Shown here piece after piece: positions 31,228 through 40,232 of a DNA stretch of 42,318 nt. The translations under genes and the position numbers were made by a program. Position 1 is the stretch's first letter, and every line of letters begins with the position of its first letter. Origin of the DNA: an uncultured Bacteroidales bacterium. Lineage in GTDB: Bacteria; Bacteroidota; Bacteroidia; Bacteroidales; UBA932. The notes beneath the pieces were generated by a model that was not told where the DNA came from, did no database searches, and saw only the letters and a list, made by a program, of their open reading frames with translations. The stretch is from NCBI GenBank assembly GCA_905234475.1, contig CAJOHX010000020.1:403-42720 (forward strand). Direction: 5' to 3'.

Positions 31228-31940
31228 GATTCACAAAGATAAGCATTATTCCCGGTATTCCGATACATCCGGTCGTCGGAGAAGGAGAAGAAGCTGTCGT
31301 CCGAGACGACGACATGGTCCAGGAGGTCCAGCCCCACGGCGCTGACCCCCTTGCGGACCGCCTCTGTCTGGCGGATGTCGGCCTGGCTGGGCGTGGGGTT
31401 CCCGGTGGGGTGGTTGTGTACGAGGACGATGGCCGACGCTCCCTTGTCCAGGGCGGTGCGGATCACCTGCCGGACGTCGATGACGGTGGAATTGCCCCCG
31501 CCGGAAGTCACTTTCGTCTTGCCGCTGAGGTAGTTGTGGTCGTTGAGGAAGAGCACCCAGCACTCCTCGTGCTGCAGGCCCTTGAGTTGCGGAATCATCA
31601 GGTCATAGACACTCCGCGCAGTCATCAGGGGCTTCCGGACGAGGGAGAACTCCTCCTGCAGGAAACGGCGCCCCAGCTCGAAAGCCGCGATCACACTGGC
31701 GGCCTTGCCGGGGCCGACGCCCGGCAGGGAAAGCATGCGGTCCTGGGAGAGGTTGAACAGGGCGCTGAGCCTGCCGTCGGCGAGGTCCAGCAGCTGGCGC
31801 GCGAGGTCGAGCGCGCTGGTATCGCGGCCGCCGCTGCGCAGCAGGACGGCGAGGAGCTCGCCGTCGCTGAGGCTCCCGGCGCCGCGGGAGAGCATTTTTT
31901 CACGCGGCCGCTCCGCCGCGCTGAGATCTTTTATTTTCAT
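31188..31940 (-). CDS. radC: RadC-family JAMM/MPN-domain protein
   Basis: RadC-like proteins are widespread; despite the name their role in DNA repair is doubtful. The 250-residue protein starts at 31940 (MKIKDLSAAERPREKMLSRG). The N-terminal helix-hairpin-helix UPF0758 part has LPGVGPGKAASVIAAFELGRR. The JAMM metalloprotease-like motif is HNHPTGNPTPSQAD, with an upstream Glu in HEECWVLFLN. The last 20 or so residues (NAYLCESCTSTTTKKTRKP) go beyond the usual family end and run through the promoter and start of the Fur gene, overlapping it by 40 bases. Longer upstream starts to 32108 are rejected because they add a non-homologous stretch. Confidence 0.93.
   Translation of the reverse strand: MKIKDLSAAERPREKMLSRGAGSLSDGELLAVLLRSGGRDTSALDLARQLLDLADGRLSALFNLSQDRMLSLPGVGPGKAASVIAAFELGRRFLQEEFSLVRKPLMTARSVYDLMIPQLKGLQHEECWVLFLNDHNYLSGKTKVTSGGGNSTVIDVRQVIRTALDKGASAIVLVHNHPTGNPTPSQADIRQTEAVRKGVSAVGLDLLDHVVVSDDSFFSFSDDRMYRNTGNNAYLCESCTSTTTKKTRKP
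31234..31241 (-). promoter_or_regulatory. -7 box for the Fur-family gene, inside radC
   Basis: The minus strand reads TATCTTTG, an exact TAnnTTTG match, ending 7 bases before the Fur ATG. Transcription would begin at or next to the start codon. Met14 of the regulator is a possible alternative start if a leader is needed. Confidence 0.5.
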
Positions 31941-32014
31941 TTTCGCGGCAAGGATAGGGACAAAAAACGTAAAAAACGCATCAAAATATAAAACCACTGA
32001 AAAAAACGTAAAAA

Positions 32015-32046
32015 CTTGCACTTTCGCGCGCGTTTTATTATTTTTG
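32015..32046 (+). promoter_or_regulatory. Promoter of the seven-gene envelope cluster
   Basis: CTTG (32015-32018), 20 bases of spacer, then TATTTTTG (32039-32046): close to the TTTG / TAnnTTTG promoter. Transcription would begin near 32053, leaving a leader of about 43 bases before the ATG at 32096. I see no second convincing promoter before the later genes of the cluster. Confidence 0.58.
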
Positions 32047-32095
32047 ACGCTTATAACACGTACACATGACAACAAACCAATTAAACCATAAACAA

Positions 32096-32692
32096 ATGAA
32101 ACACGCATTCACCATGCTTGCAGCCGCCCTCGTGCTGGTCTGCACCCCTGCCCTTGCGCAGACTCCCAAACAGATCCGTCAGGCCAAGAAACTCGCCAAG
32201 AACGAGGTCAAAACCCTGGAGAAGCAGGGCTATCAGCTCTCCGAGATCGGCGACCTGAAGTCCGAACTGACGGACTACATCCTCGAGTCGATGATGGGAA
32301 AAGAGCAAATCGTCGGCACCTCCGGCCCTTCCGCATCGCTGAACCTCGCGAAGCTCACGGCCCAGAACAGCGCCATCAACGAGTATGTCAACAAGTCGGG
32401 CGGTATGGTCAAGGCCCGCATCACCTCGGATATGTCCAGCGTGGACGGCGTCCAGCGGGACAACCTCGTGGCCGCGTTTGAGCGTATGGCCGTGCAGGAA
32501 GTCAAGAACGACGTAAAGTTCTGCTTCACCGTGGTCAAGGAGCAAAAGCGCCAGTACGACGTGCGCGTGTACTGCCTCGTCGATCCCGAAGAAGCCCACA
32601 AGGCCAAGATGAAGGCCCTGGAGCAGGCCCTGCAGGAGCTGGGCCTGGCGGAGCAGTACGGCACCAAGATCGCCGAGTGGATTGATGAATAG
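32096..32692 (+). CDS. Exported protein, LPP20-like, 198 residues
   Basis: The N-terminus MKHAFTMLAAALVLVCTPALAQ is a cleavable signal peptide. The mature protein is helical and charged, with KQIRQAKKLAKNEVKTLEKQGYQL, then a middle part LAKLTAQNSAINEYVNKSGGMVKARI resembling the conserved core of LPP20-type proteins (runs of A-x-x-x-A-I/L-x-x-Y). Function is unknown. It is the first gene after the predicted promoter and stands 6 bases before the next gene, also LPP20-like. An upstream in-frame ATG at 32066 is rejected because it precedes a better signal peptide start. Family assignment is weak. Confidence 0.7.
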   Translation: MKHAFTMLAAALVLVCTPALAQTPKQIRQAKKLAKNEVKTLEKQGYQLSEIGDLKSELTDYILESMMGKEQIVGTSGPSASLNLAKLTAQNSAINEYVNKSGGMVKARITSDMSSVDGVQRDNLVAAFERMAVQEVKNDVKFCFTVVKEQKRQYDVRVYCLVDPEEAHKAKMKALEQALQELGLAEQYGTKIAEWIDE

Positions 32693-32698
32693 CACACG

Positions 32699-34507
32699 AT
32701 GAAAAGATTCATAGGCACCCTTCTTTTGCTGCTGCCTTGCTGCCTGCCGGCCTTCGCCCAGACCTGGGAGGAGGTGCAGGCGGACTCCCAGACCTATCTC
32801 TTCGGGGAGGGGTGGGGCGAGACGATCGACGAGGCGGACCAGCAGGCCCTCGCCTCGTTGGTCAGCAAGATCACGGTCGTCGTGAGCAGCAATTACGAGA
32901 TGCTCGAAGGCGAGTCGCAGACCAGCCAGGGATCCGACTACCAGCGCTATGTGGAGAACAAGGTGAGCACCTTCTCCAACGCCACCCTGACCAACACCGA
33001 GAGCAAGATCCTCTCCAACGAGCCGGACGCGCACGTCGGGCGCTGGATCCGCCGCTCGGAGATCGACCGTATCTTCCAGGCCCGCAAGAACAAGGTCATG
33101 GAGTACGTCGGCAACGCCGTCAAGGGTGAGACGAAGGGCAAGGTGGACGACGCCCTGCGCAACTACTACTGGGCCTACTCCCTGCTCAAGACCCTCCAGC
33201 ACCCTTCGGAGATGACCTACACCGACGACCGCGGCGTGGAGCATGTCCTCGTGTCCTGGATTCCGGAACGGATGAACGAGATCTTCGACGACATCCATCC
33301 TTCGGTGGTGAGCCGCCGGGGGGATGACCTGGAGATCTACTTCACCTTCCGCGACAAGCCCATCACGAGCCTGGACTACACCTATTTTGACGGCAGCCGC
33401 TGGAGCAACCTCTACAGCGCCAAGGACGGCCGGGGCGTGCTCGAGCTGTCCCCGGGCGCCCCGGGCGAGAACATCCAGCTCAAGTACGAATACGCCTACA
33501 AGAACGAAGCCCACATCGACAAGGAGCTCTACGACGTGATCAACGTCGTCAAGGCCACCTCGATGCGCAAGTCCTATGTCAACCTGCGGGGCGACGTGGA
33601 CACGCAGATGGCCGGCAACATGCAGGAGCATGCCGAGCAGGCCGCCGCCGCGGCCGTGGCCAAGCTGACCAAGATGGACGACGAGACGATCGTCCGCAAC
33701 ACGATGGACCGCGTGGTGGAAGCCATCGGCAGCAAGAAATACACGCTTGTCAACGACTGCTTCACCCCCGACGGACTGGACATCTACCAGCGCCTGATTT
33801 CTTACGGCCGCGCCGCCCTCGTGGGCACACCGGTCTACAAGATCTACCGCAACGGCGACCGCACGGTCGTGCGCGCCGTCCCGATGTCCTTCTCCTTCCA
33901 GCGCGGCATGCGCAAGTCTTTCGTCGAGGACGTGGTGTTTACCTTCACGCCGGACGGCAAGATTGACAACCTGGCCTTCGCCCTGGACGAGTCGGCGACG
34001 ACGGACGTCCTGACCAAGGGCGCCTGGCCGGAGAACGCCCGCATGTCCATCATCGAGTTCCTGGAGAACTACAAGACGGCCTTCGCCCTGGAGCGCCTGG
34101 ACTACATCCGCACCATTTTTGATGACAACGCCGTGATCATCACCGGCAAGATCGTCAAGCCCAAGCTCAATACCGTCCCGGAGGACAACCGGCTGCAGCT
34201 CAACCAGACCGTGATCAAGACCCGCTATACCAAGGAGCAGTATCTCAAGCACCTGGAGCAGAGCTTCGCCAGCAAGGAGTTTATCAACATCCGCTTCTCC
34301 AACAACGACATCATCAAGGCCGGCAAGGGCGGTGAGATCTACGGCATCCAGATCAAGCAGGACTACTATTCCGACAACTATGGAGACACGGGCTACCTGT
34401 TCCTGCTGGTGGATATCAATTCCCCGACCGAGCCGATCATCAAGGTCCGCACCTGGCAACCGGAGCCGGACCCGGTGGACGGCCTTTACGACATTTCGAA
34501 TTTCTGA
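32699..34507 (+). CDS. Exported LPP20-like protein, 602 residues
   Basis: Signal peptide MKRFIGTLLLLLPCCLPAFAQ is followed by WEEVQADSQTYLFGEGWGETIDEADQQALASLVSKITVVV, an LPP20-like core (G-x-G x-x-x-x-E-A-D-Q-x-A-L) near residues 25-70. The rest is mixed alpha/beta: a helical segment with KVDDALRNYYWAYSLLKTL, then beta-rich parts (GDDLEIYFTFRDKPITSLDYTYFDG) and a long C-terminal part that includes IYGIQIKQDYYSD. This C-terminal half resembles the NTF2-like pattern in which secreted proteins record small-molecule or partner binding, but I cannot name it. It starts 6 bases after the preceding gene and 13 before the PEGA-protein gene. Confidence 0.72.
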   Translation: MKRFIGTLLLLLPCCLPAFAQTWEEVQADSQTYLFGEGWGETIDEADQQALASLVSKITVVVSSNYEMLEGESQTSQGSDYQRYVENKVSTFSNATLTNTESKILSNEPDAHVGRWIRRSEIDRIFQARKNKVMEYVGNAVKGETKGKVDDALRNYYWAYSLLKTLQHPSEMTYTDDRGVEHVLVSWIPERMNEIFDDIHPSVVSRRGDDLEIYFTFRDKPITSLDYTYFDGSRWSNLYSAKDGRGVLELSPGAPGENIQLKYEYAYKNEAHIDKELYDVINVVKATSMRKSYVNLRGDVDTQMAGNMQEHAEQAAAAAVAKLTKMDDETIVRNTMDRVVEAIGSKKYTLVNDCFTPDGLDIYQRLISYGRAALVGTPVYKIYRNGDRTVVRAVPMSFSFQRGMRKSFVEDVVFTFTPDGKIDNLAFALDESATTDVLTKGAWPENARMSIIEFLENYKTAFALERLDYIRTIFDDNAVIITGKIVKPKLNTVPEDNRLQLNQTVIKTRYTKEQYLKHLEQSFASKEFINIRFSNNDIIKAGKGGEIYGIQIKQDYYSDNYGDTGYLFLLVDINSPTEPIIKVRTWQPEPDPVDGLYDISNF

Positions 34508-34520
34508 TTTCTAGTACTGA

Positions 34521-36512
34521 ATGAGACGGAAAATCAGCCGCCTTCTGCTATTGGCCCTGTGCCTGCTGGCAGGCCTGTCCCCGTTGTCCGCACAGGATGG
34601 CGAGATGTCCGTTCGAGCCTTCTACCTGGCCGAGACGGACCTCGACGCCAACACGGCGGGGACCATGATGTATGACCAGAACGGCGAAGTCTGCGCGCTT
34701 ATCAAGCTGGAGACTTCGCTGGACGGGTTTACCTTTGACGTGGGATCGCTGGGTGTGCGCGACGTGCAGCGCGTGGGCGGCGAACTGTGGATCTATGTCC
34801 CGTTCGGCGTCCGGCGCATCACGCTGAGCCACCCGCAGCTGGGTGTCATCCGCGACTACCAGTTCCCGGTCCCGATCGAGAAGGCCCGCACCTACATCAT
34901 GCAGCTCAACGCGAAGTTGGGCAACCGCGTTTATGACAACGAACACCGCCAGGAACTCATCCTGCAGGTCACGCCGCCGGACGCCGAGGTGTTGATCAAC
35001 GGCATGGGCGTGAAACTGGACTCCACCGGCCGCTTCTCGCAGGAGCTGGCCTTCGGTGTCTACGACATCACGGTCCAGCGCCCGGACTACCACACCGTGA
35101 CGATCCAGCAGCAGATCGACAGCCCGGAGATGCCCCATTACCGCGAGGTCGTCATGAAGCAGGACTACGGCTGGCTCTCCATCCCGGGCTACGACGGCGA
35201 GACCGTGTGGGTGGACAATGACATCGTCAACTATGCACAGGGGGATGTGCTGAAGCTCAAGAGCGGCCACTACCTCCTCGCGCGCAAGAAGCCGCTCTAC
35301 AAGCGCCACGTGACCGCCATCGAGATCAAGGACAGCGTGGTGTTCGTGCTGGATACGCCCCAGTATGAGCTGTATGCGCGCACGGTGGACATTTCCGCCG
35401 CGGACGGCTCGGAGATCTGGATCGACACCACCAAGGTCGGCGACGGCCGCTGGCAGGGCCTGGTCGAATACGGCCAGCGTACCTTCTCCGCCAGGAAGCG
35501 CGGCCACCGCTCCACCGAGCAGATTGTCGAAGTGACCGAGTCCGGTCCCCAGACCGTGTCCCTGGCCGCTCCGATTCCCGCCTACGGCACCCTGGCCGTC
35601 CGGGTGGACCCGTCACCCGCCGAGGTGTATGTGGACGACAGCTTCAAGGGCCAGGCGCCGGACAATTTCGTGCTGCCCATCGGCGAGCACGAAGTCCAGG
35701 TCCGGCGGTCCGGCATGGATACGGAATATTACCACATTGACCTGCCGGAAGGGGAGACCATTTCCCTGGACGTCCACCTGATCACGACCCTGACGGTCAA
35801 CGTGACCACCTACACGGAGGGCACGGATGTCTACATCGACGGCGAGTTCGCGGGCAAGACCCCGTTCACGGTCAAGATCCCGGCGGGCAAGCACCGCGTG
35901 GTGGCTGATTCCAAGCAGTTCAAGCATTTCGACCAGGATGTCGACTTCGACAACCCGGGCACGATGATGCTCCGCATGAAGCCGCGCTACACCCACAAGG
36001 GCGCCTTCTATCTGGACCTGCATGCGGCGTTCCCGTCCTTCGCGGCGGGCGGCGCCCTGGGCTTCTATGCCGGCAAGTTCAACATGGAGGCCACGGCCCT
36101 CTACGGCCTGACGGCGACGGAGCAGATTTACTGGAATACCACCGACGCATCGTCGGAGCCCTCCGTCTTTACCTACAAGCCCCTGATCGCGGGGGCGCGG
36201 ATGGGTCTCGAGATCCCGTTCTCCATGGGCATGAGCCTTACCCCGCGCGTAGGCGCGAACCTTATTATGGCTATGGGCACGCCGCAGGGTGTGCCGTCCT
36301 TCGACGCATCCCGCGCGACGGCCATGGCCGCCGTGGCGGACCTGCGCTTCACCGCCCGCCTGGCCGGGCCGGTCTATCTCAAGGTGCAGCCCGAGTACAG
36401 CTTCAAGTTCCAGGAGGGCGACCTGTTCAAGACGCTCTCGGAAGTCTCTCCCGCCGTCAAGGGTTGGGCAAGTGGCTTCCGCTGCACGGTGGGCTTAAGT
36501 TTCATTTTCTGA
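34521..36512 (+). CDS. Exported PEGA-repeat protein with C-terminal barrel-like domain
   Basis: The 663-residue protein has a signal peptide (MRRKISRLLLLALCLLAGLSPLSAQ). Three PEGA-type repeats are seen: ILQVTPPDAEVLINGMG near residue 150, LAVRVDPSPAEVYVDDSFKG near 355, and TYTEGTDVYIDGEFAGKTPF near 430, each with the typical I-P-x-G-x-H-x-V follow-up (LPIGEHEVQV, IPAGKHRVVA). From about 495 alternating strands (AFYLDLHAAFPSFAAGGALG) run to a terminal CTVGLSFIF, as in outer-membrane barrels. PEGA domains are small beta modules, often linked to surface-layer or carbohydrate contact. Role in this operon unknown. The next gene starts 13 bases after the stop. Confidence 0.82.
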   Translation: MRRKISRLLLLALCLLAGLSPLSAQDGEMSVRAFYLAETDLDANTAGTMMYDQNGEVCALIKLETSLDGFTFDVGSLGVRDVQRVGGELWIYVPFGVRRITLSHPQLGVIRDYQFPVPIEKARTYIMQLNAKLGNRVYDNEHRQELILQVTPPDAEVLINGMGVKLDSTGRFSQELAFGVYDITVQRPDYHTVTIQQQIDSPEMPHYREVVMKQDYGWLSIPGYDGETVWVDNDIVNYAQGDVLKLKSGHYLLARKKPLYKRHVTAIEIKDSVVFVLDTPQYELYARTVDISAADGSEIWIDTTKVGDGRWQGLVEYGQRTFSARKRGHRSTEQIVEVTESGPQTVSLAAPIPAYGTLAVRVDPSPAEVYVDDSFKGQAPDNFVLPIGEHEVQVRRSGMDTEYYHIDLPEGETISLDVHLITTLTVNVTTYTEGTDVYIDGEFAGKTPFTVKIPAGKHRVVADSKQFKHFDQDVDFDNPGTMMLRMKPRYTHKGAFYLDLHAAFPSFAAGGALGFYAGKFNMEATALYGLTATEQIYWNTTDASSEPSVFTYKPLIAGARMGLEIPFSMGMSLTPRVGANLIMAMGTPQGVPSFDASRATAMAAVADLRFTARLAGPVYLKVQPEYSFKFQEGDLFKTLSEVSPAVKGWASGFRCTVGLSFIF

Positions 36513-36515
36513 CAG

Positions 36516-36521
36516 AGGAGG
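36516..36521 (+). promoter_or_regulatory. Shine-Dalgarno-like site before the BACON gene
   Basis: GAGGAGG, immediately after the PEGA gene stop and 5 bases before the ATG at 36526, fits the anti-16S core. Genes of this phylum usually lack such a site; GGGGAGGAGA before the gene at 41764 is a second case in this operon. Confidence 0.5.
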
Positions 36522-36525
36522 CGAC

Positions 36526-38690
36526 ATGAAGATGAAGAGACTATTGATTGTTTTGACGGCGGGCGCCACCCTTCTGACTGCCTGCCAGGAGAGCACGCAG
36601 ATGAGCAACCGCATCGCGGTGGCCCTCCATGCCAACTATATCCATCCGGACCGGCAGAAGCTGGAGTGCGACTCGAATGGGACCACGCTTGTGTTCACGG
36701 TCAATTCCCAGGACACGCCCTGGCAGATCACGGGCATGCCCGAGTGGATCCAGATCTCGCCCACTTCCGGGTCCGGGACGTCGACCGTCCAGGTCACCAT
36801 TCCGGCATACTGGTGGGCGGCGGCCCGGACGGGGATATTTACCCTGTCCTCGAGCTCCCCGGACTGGAGCTACTCCGTCCCCATCACGGTGACGCAGTCC
36901 GGTGCGACGGCTTTTGCGGACCTGTCCGAAGACTCGTTCGTATTTGACGGCGGCGGCGGAGAAGGCGTGGTGACCGTGGAGAGCAACTGTGACTGGACCT
37001 TGACGACCTCAGTCAACTGGCTTCAGGTTAACCGTGTGGACGACGGCCGTTTCACGTTCTCCCTGGATGAGAATCCTTCGTTCGATGCCCGGGAAGGGAC
37101 CATCAGGGTCATGTACAACAGCCAGGTGGTCTCCACCGTGCGGGTGTCTCAGCGCGCCGCGAAGGTGGATGTGGTCACGAGCCAGCTCAATTACGGCAAC
37201 GTGGCCGGGGATTACACGCTTCAGATCACCTCCGAGGCTGCCTGGCGGGCCCGCACATCCAGCGACTGGATCGAGCTGTCGGGCAGCAGCGCCACGGCAG
37301 GCACCAACAAGCTGAAGATCAGCGTCACGCCTAACCTCTATCAGGAAGACCGGAATGGCTTTGTCTATCTGGAGTTCTCCGCAAGCGGCAACCAGATTGC
37401 CGAAATCCCGGTCTACCAGGAAGGTGTCCGGCTCCTTCTGGGTGATGCCGACGGCTCCTATACAACGCTGGAATCTTCGCTGGAGCAGGATTATGTCATC
37501 AAATTGACCAGTAATACGGACTGGTATGTTAATGAGATTCCGTCTTGGATGACTGCGGATCCGACATCCGGTACCGGCAATGCGATGATCACGCTTCACG
37601 TTCAGGACAACGGCTCTTTCTCCTGGAGAGGATGGGGTTCGTTGTCTGTGTGCCGCCAGAATTCCTGGGTCCAGTCATTTGCCTATTTGGGCCAGAACGG
37701 CAAGACGTTGAATATGGATAGGACGTATCTCGAGTTCCGCGACGTTGCCTCGACGCAGTATGTGGAAGTGACCACGGACGGCACCTGGGAGCTCGCGTAC
37801 GATACAAACTCCTTCTACTCCGCCACCCCGGGGGCTTCGCAGGGCAACGGCAGGATCGCCGTGAGCGTGGAGGACAACCGGAATCCCTGGACGCGCGACG
37901 GCTATATCGAATTCCGCCTGCTCGGGATGACAGATTATGAATATGGCTATTACCCCCAGGGCAGACCAATTGGGAAGAGCGTTGGCAGGCTACGGCGACG
38001 GAATTGAATATCCCCGCTATGGGTGGCGAGTATGACCTGTATGTCGACACAAACGACAACTGGTCGCTCTCCACGGCGTCTGGAGACTGGTTCCACTTCA
38101 CTGGAGAGACTTCCGGCACGGGGTCGGGTTGGGTCCACTTCGCATTCGACACCAACAACAGCGTGAACGCCCGCGAGGTCAAGGTCCTGGTCACCTACGG
38201 CCACGACCTGGATCCGGTGGAGATCACGGTCCATCAGCCCGGCCGGACGATGTCCCCGAATTGCGAAGGCATCTTCTTCTTCGCCAAGGGCGGCGGGAAC
38301 ACGGTCACCGTGAATGCCGACGGGGAATACGAGCTGGAGAAGCTGAGCGGCGACTGGTTCACCCTGACGGACAATGGAGACAACACCTTTACGGTCACGG
38401 CCCAGGAGAATGTCTCGGGCACGGTCCTGGAGGGTGCCGTGCGGCTGACCCTTGTCGGCCTAACGGAAGGCTCGCTCGTCATTGAGATCCCGGTGGTTCA
38501 GACGACCCGCGAGCAGGGCTTCACGCGGACCGGTTACGAAGAGGACCGCGACCTGAATCTGGTGACCTCTTCCGGACTGTCCATCACCGTCGTGTCCTTC
38601 TCGGAAGACGCGAACTGGAGCGGCGCCAACTACCATGTGGGCATTGGCGGAGAAGGGTATGGCGACGACGAAAACTGGAATAATAAATAG
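36526..38690 (+). pseudogene. Multi-BACON lipoprotein split by a one-base frameshift
   Basis: Signal MKMKRLLIVLTAGATLLTAC gives a lipoprotein. About seven BACON-like beta-sandwich repeats follow; the first reads WQITGMPEWIQISPTSGSG...VTVTQ-like, later ones SDWIELSG and NTDWYVNEIPSWMTADPTSG, and so on to GDWFTLTDN. BACON domains are thought to bind carbohydrate or mucin. The first frame ends at 38007 after GYYPQGRPIGKSVGRLRRRN, which is not BACON-like. The other frame reads QTNWEERWQATATELNIP and then continues with two more repeats to 38690. The switch falls at CCCCC (37953-37957): six C's would join the frames as YYPPGQTNWEERW. So either one C is missing from the assembly, the run varies, or the gene is truncated to 493 residues. 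Confidence 0.85.
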
Positions 38691-38699
38691 TCAGCATAT

Positions 38700-40232
38700 A
38701 TGAGCAACAAGATATTTGGTTCCATTTCCCGGGCGTGCATCCTGCTCTCCCTCTTCGTCCTGGCTCCCGCCTGCCAAAGGGTGGGACCGGCCGGTGGCGG
38801 AGAAGAGGCAATGCCTGTGACCCGGGTGGACATGAACGTCAGCATTGACCGCTGGGACGCGACCGGCACCAAGGGGACGGAAGAGACCTTCCCCGAATGG
38901 GCACGGATCGTCGTTCTGATCTCCAATGGCAAGGGTGACAGGAAGACGCTCGAAGTCCACCAATACGGCGGAGAGTGGTTTGTGGAGGAAGCCATATGGC
39001 GGGGTGACGGATGGAATTTATATGGAGATGTTGACATGAGTGCATTTTCCAGCGGCCGCTGCATCTGCTACTATTTTGAGAGCTCGGACATGAGTGACGG
39101 GGACTGTTTCTGGCGATCGGACAACAATCAGTATGCATTCGATGATAATACGGCCATCTATCGGGACGACGACGGTCTGTTCGGCATCACCGACGGCGTG
39201 CTGGGCTTCAATATCCGCCTGACGCCGGTCACCGGGCGCATCCGGATTGCTTCGCCCGGTCCGGACAAGTACGGCAACAACTGGTACAGTTGCGGCATCT
39301 ACGGCCTGAAACTTTTCGATCGTCTGGACATGGAGCGTTTTGAATTGGTAGGCCATGCCGGATACATTCACAGGCATATAGATGAAGGAGGCGACTGGAG
39401 TGAGTATGCTTATGGCGTTTTCGCCGATCCGGAACGCCGCACGCTGACAATAGCCGACGAGAAGTATAATACCTATTATGAACGTTCTTTCCAGGAGGAC
39501 ATCTTCGCCCCCGGCAAGAGCAACTGGACGTACCAGCCGACGGAAGAAAGCCACAATGAATGGTATCGTTATGACGGCACTCTGAATAGCTATTCCATGG
39601 AAATGCAGTATGTCGTGCCGGGCACCTTCGAGATGGGTGGCGAGGACGCCGGTCCGGTCCATACCGTCACGCTCACGCGGGGCTATTATCTCGGCAGGAC
39701 GGAGGTGACCCGCGACATGTGGTACTCCGTCATGGGCGAGCCGTCCAACTACGCCAACTCCGAGGTCCCGGTCACGGGCATGACCTGGGAAGAGATCGAG
39801 GACTTCATCGCGACGCTCAACGCCAAGACGGGCTACAACTACCGGCTGCCCACCGAGGCGGAATGGGAGTATGCCGCCCGGGGCGGCCTGCGGTCGAATG
39901 GCTACAAATACAGTGGCAGCGATACCTATCAGGAGGTCGCCGTCCAGGACTGGAACTGGAGCATGACGATGGTCAGATCCAAGAATCCCAACGAACTGAA
40001 TTTCTACGACATGAGCGGCAATGCCTCCGAATGGTGCAGCGACTGGTACGGCGATTACCCGGAGGGGCCTGTGGTGGACCCCAAGGGCCCCGAGACCGGA
40101 GAGATCCATGTGCGGCGTGGGGGCAACCGCGGCGAAGATACGCGTTTTCTGACCGTGACTTACCGTGATGTGGAGTCCAACACGTCCCTGGCCGGCTTCC
40201 GCCTGGCGCTGGACGCTCCCAAGATCCAATAA
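38700..40232 (+). CDS. Fimbrillin-like / SUMF1-like lipoprotein 1
   Basis: This 510-residue lipoprotein (signal MSNKIFGSISRACILLSLFVLAPAC) joins two modules. The N-terminal 300 residues are beta-rich with fimbrillin-type features (VTRVDMNVSIDRWDATGTKG; then NTAIYRDDDGLFGI and RLTPVTGRIRI, matching its two neighbours). Residues about 302-507 form a formylglycine-generating-enzyme-like (SUMF1) domain: VPGTFEMGGEDAGPVHTVTL, LGRTEVTRDMWYSVMG, YRLPTEAEWEYAARGG, ELNFYDMSGNASEWCSDWYG. The C-terminal segment RRGGNRGEDTRFLTVTYRDV...GFR lacks the Cys pair that true FGE uses, so it is probably a binding or structural domain. Its TAA overlaps the next gene's ATG (TAATG). Confidence 0.85.
   Translation: MSNKIFGSISRACILLSLFVLAPACQRVGPAGGGEEAMPVTRVDMNVSIDRWDATGTKGTEETFPEWARIVVLISNGKGDRKTLEVHQYGGEWFVEEAIWRGDGWNLYGDVDMSAFSSGRCICYYFESSDMSDGDCFWRSDNNQYAFDDNTAIYRDDDGLFGITDGVLGFNIRLTPVTGRIRIASPGPDKYGNNWYSCGIYGLKLFDRLDMERFELVGHAGYIHRHIDEGGDWSEYAYGVFADPERRTLTIADEKYNTYYERSFQEDIFAPGKSNWTYQPTEESHNEWYRYDGTLNSYSMEMQYVVPGTFEMGGEDAGPVHTVTLTRGYYLGRTEVTRDMWYSVMGEPSNYANSEVPVTGMTWEEIEDFIATLNAKTGYNYRLPTEAEWEYAARGGLRSNGYKYSGSDTYQEVAVQDWNWSMTMVRSKNPNELNFYDMSGNASEWCSDWYGDYPEGPVVDPKGPETGEIHVRRGGNRGEDTRFLTVTYRDVESNTSLAGFRLALDAPKIQ

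Noticed and set aside
32081..34459. Minus-strand open frame of 792 codons opposite the LPP20-like genes
   Set aside because: Composition of an antisense shadow; the plus-strand genes have signal peptides and short regular gaps.
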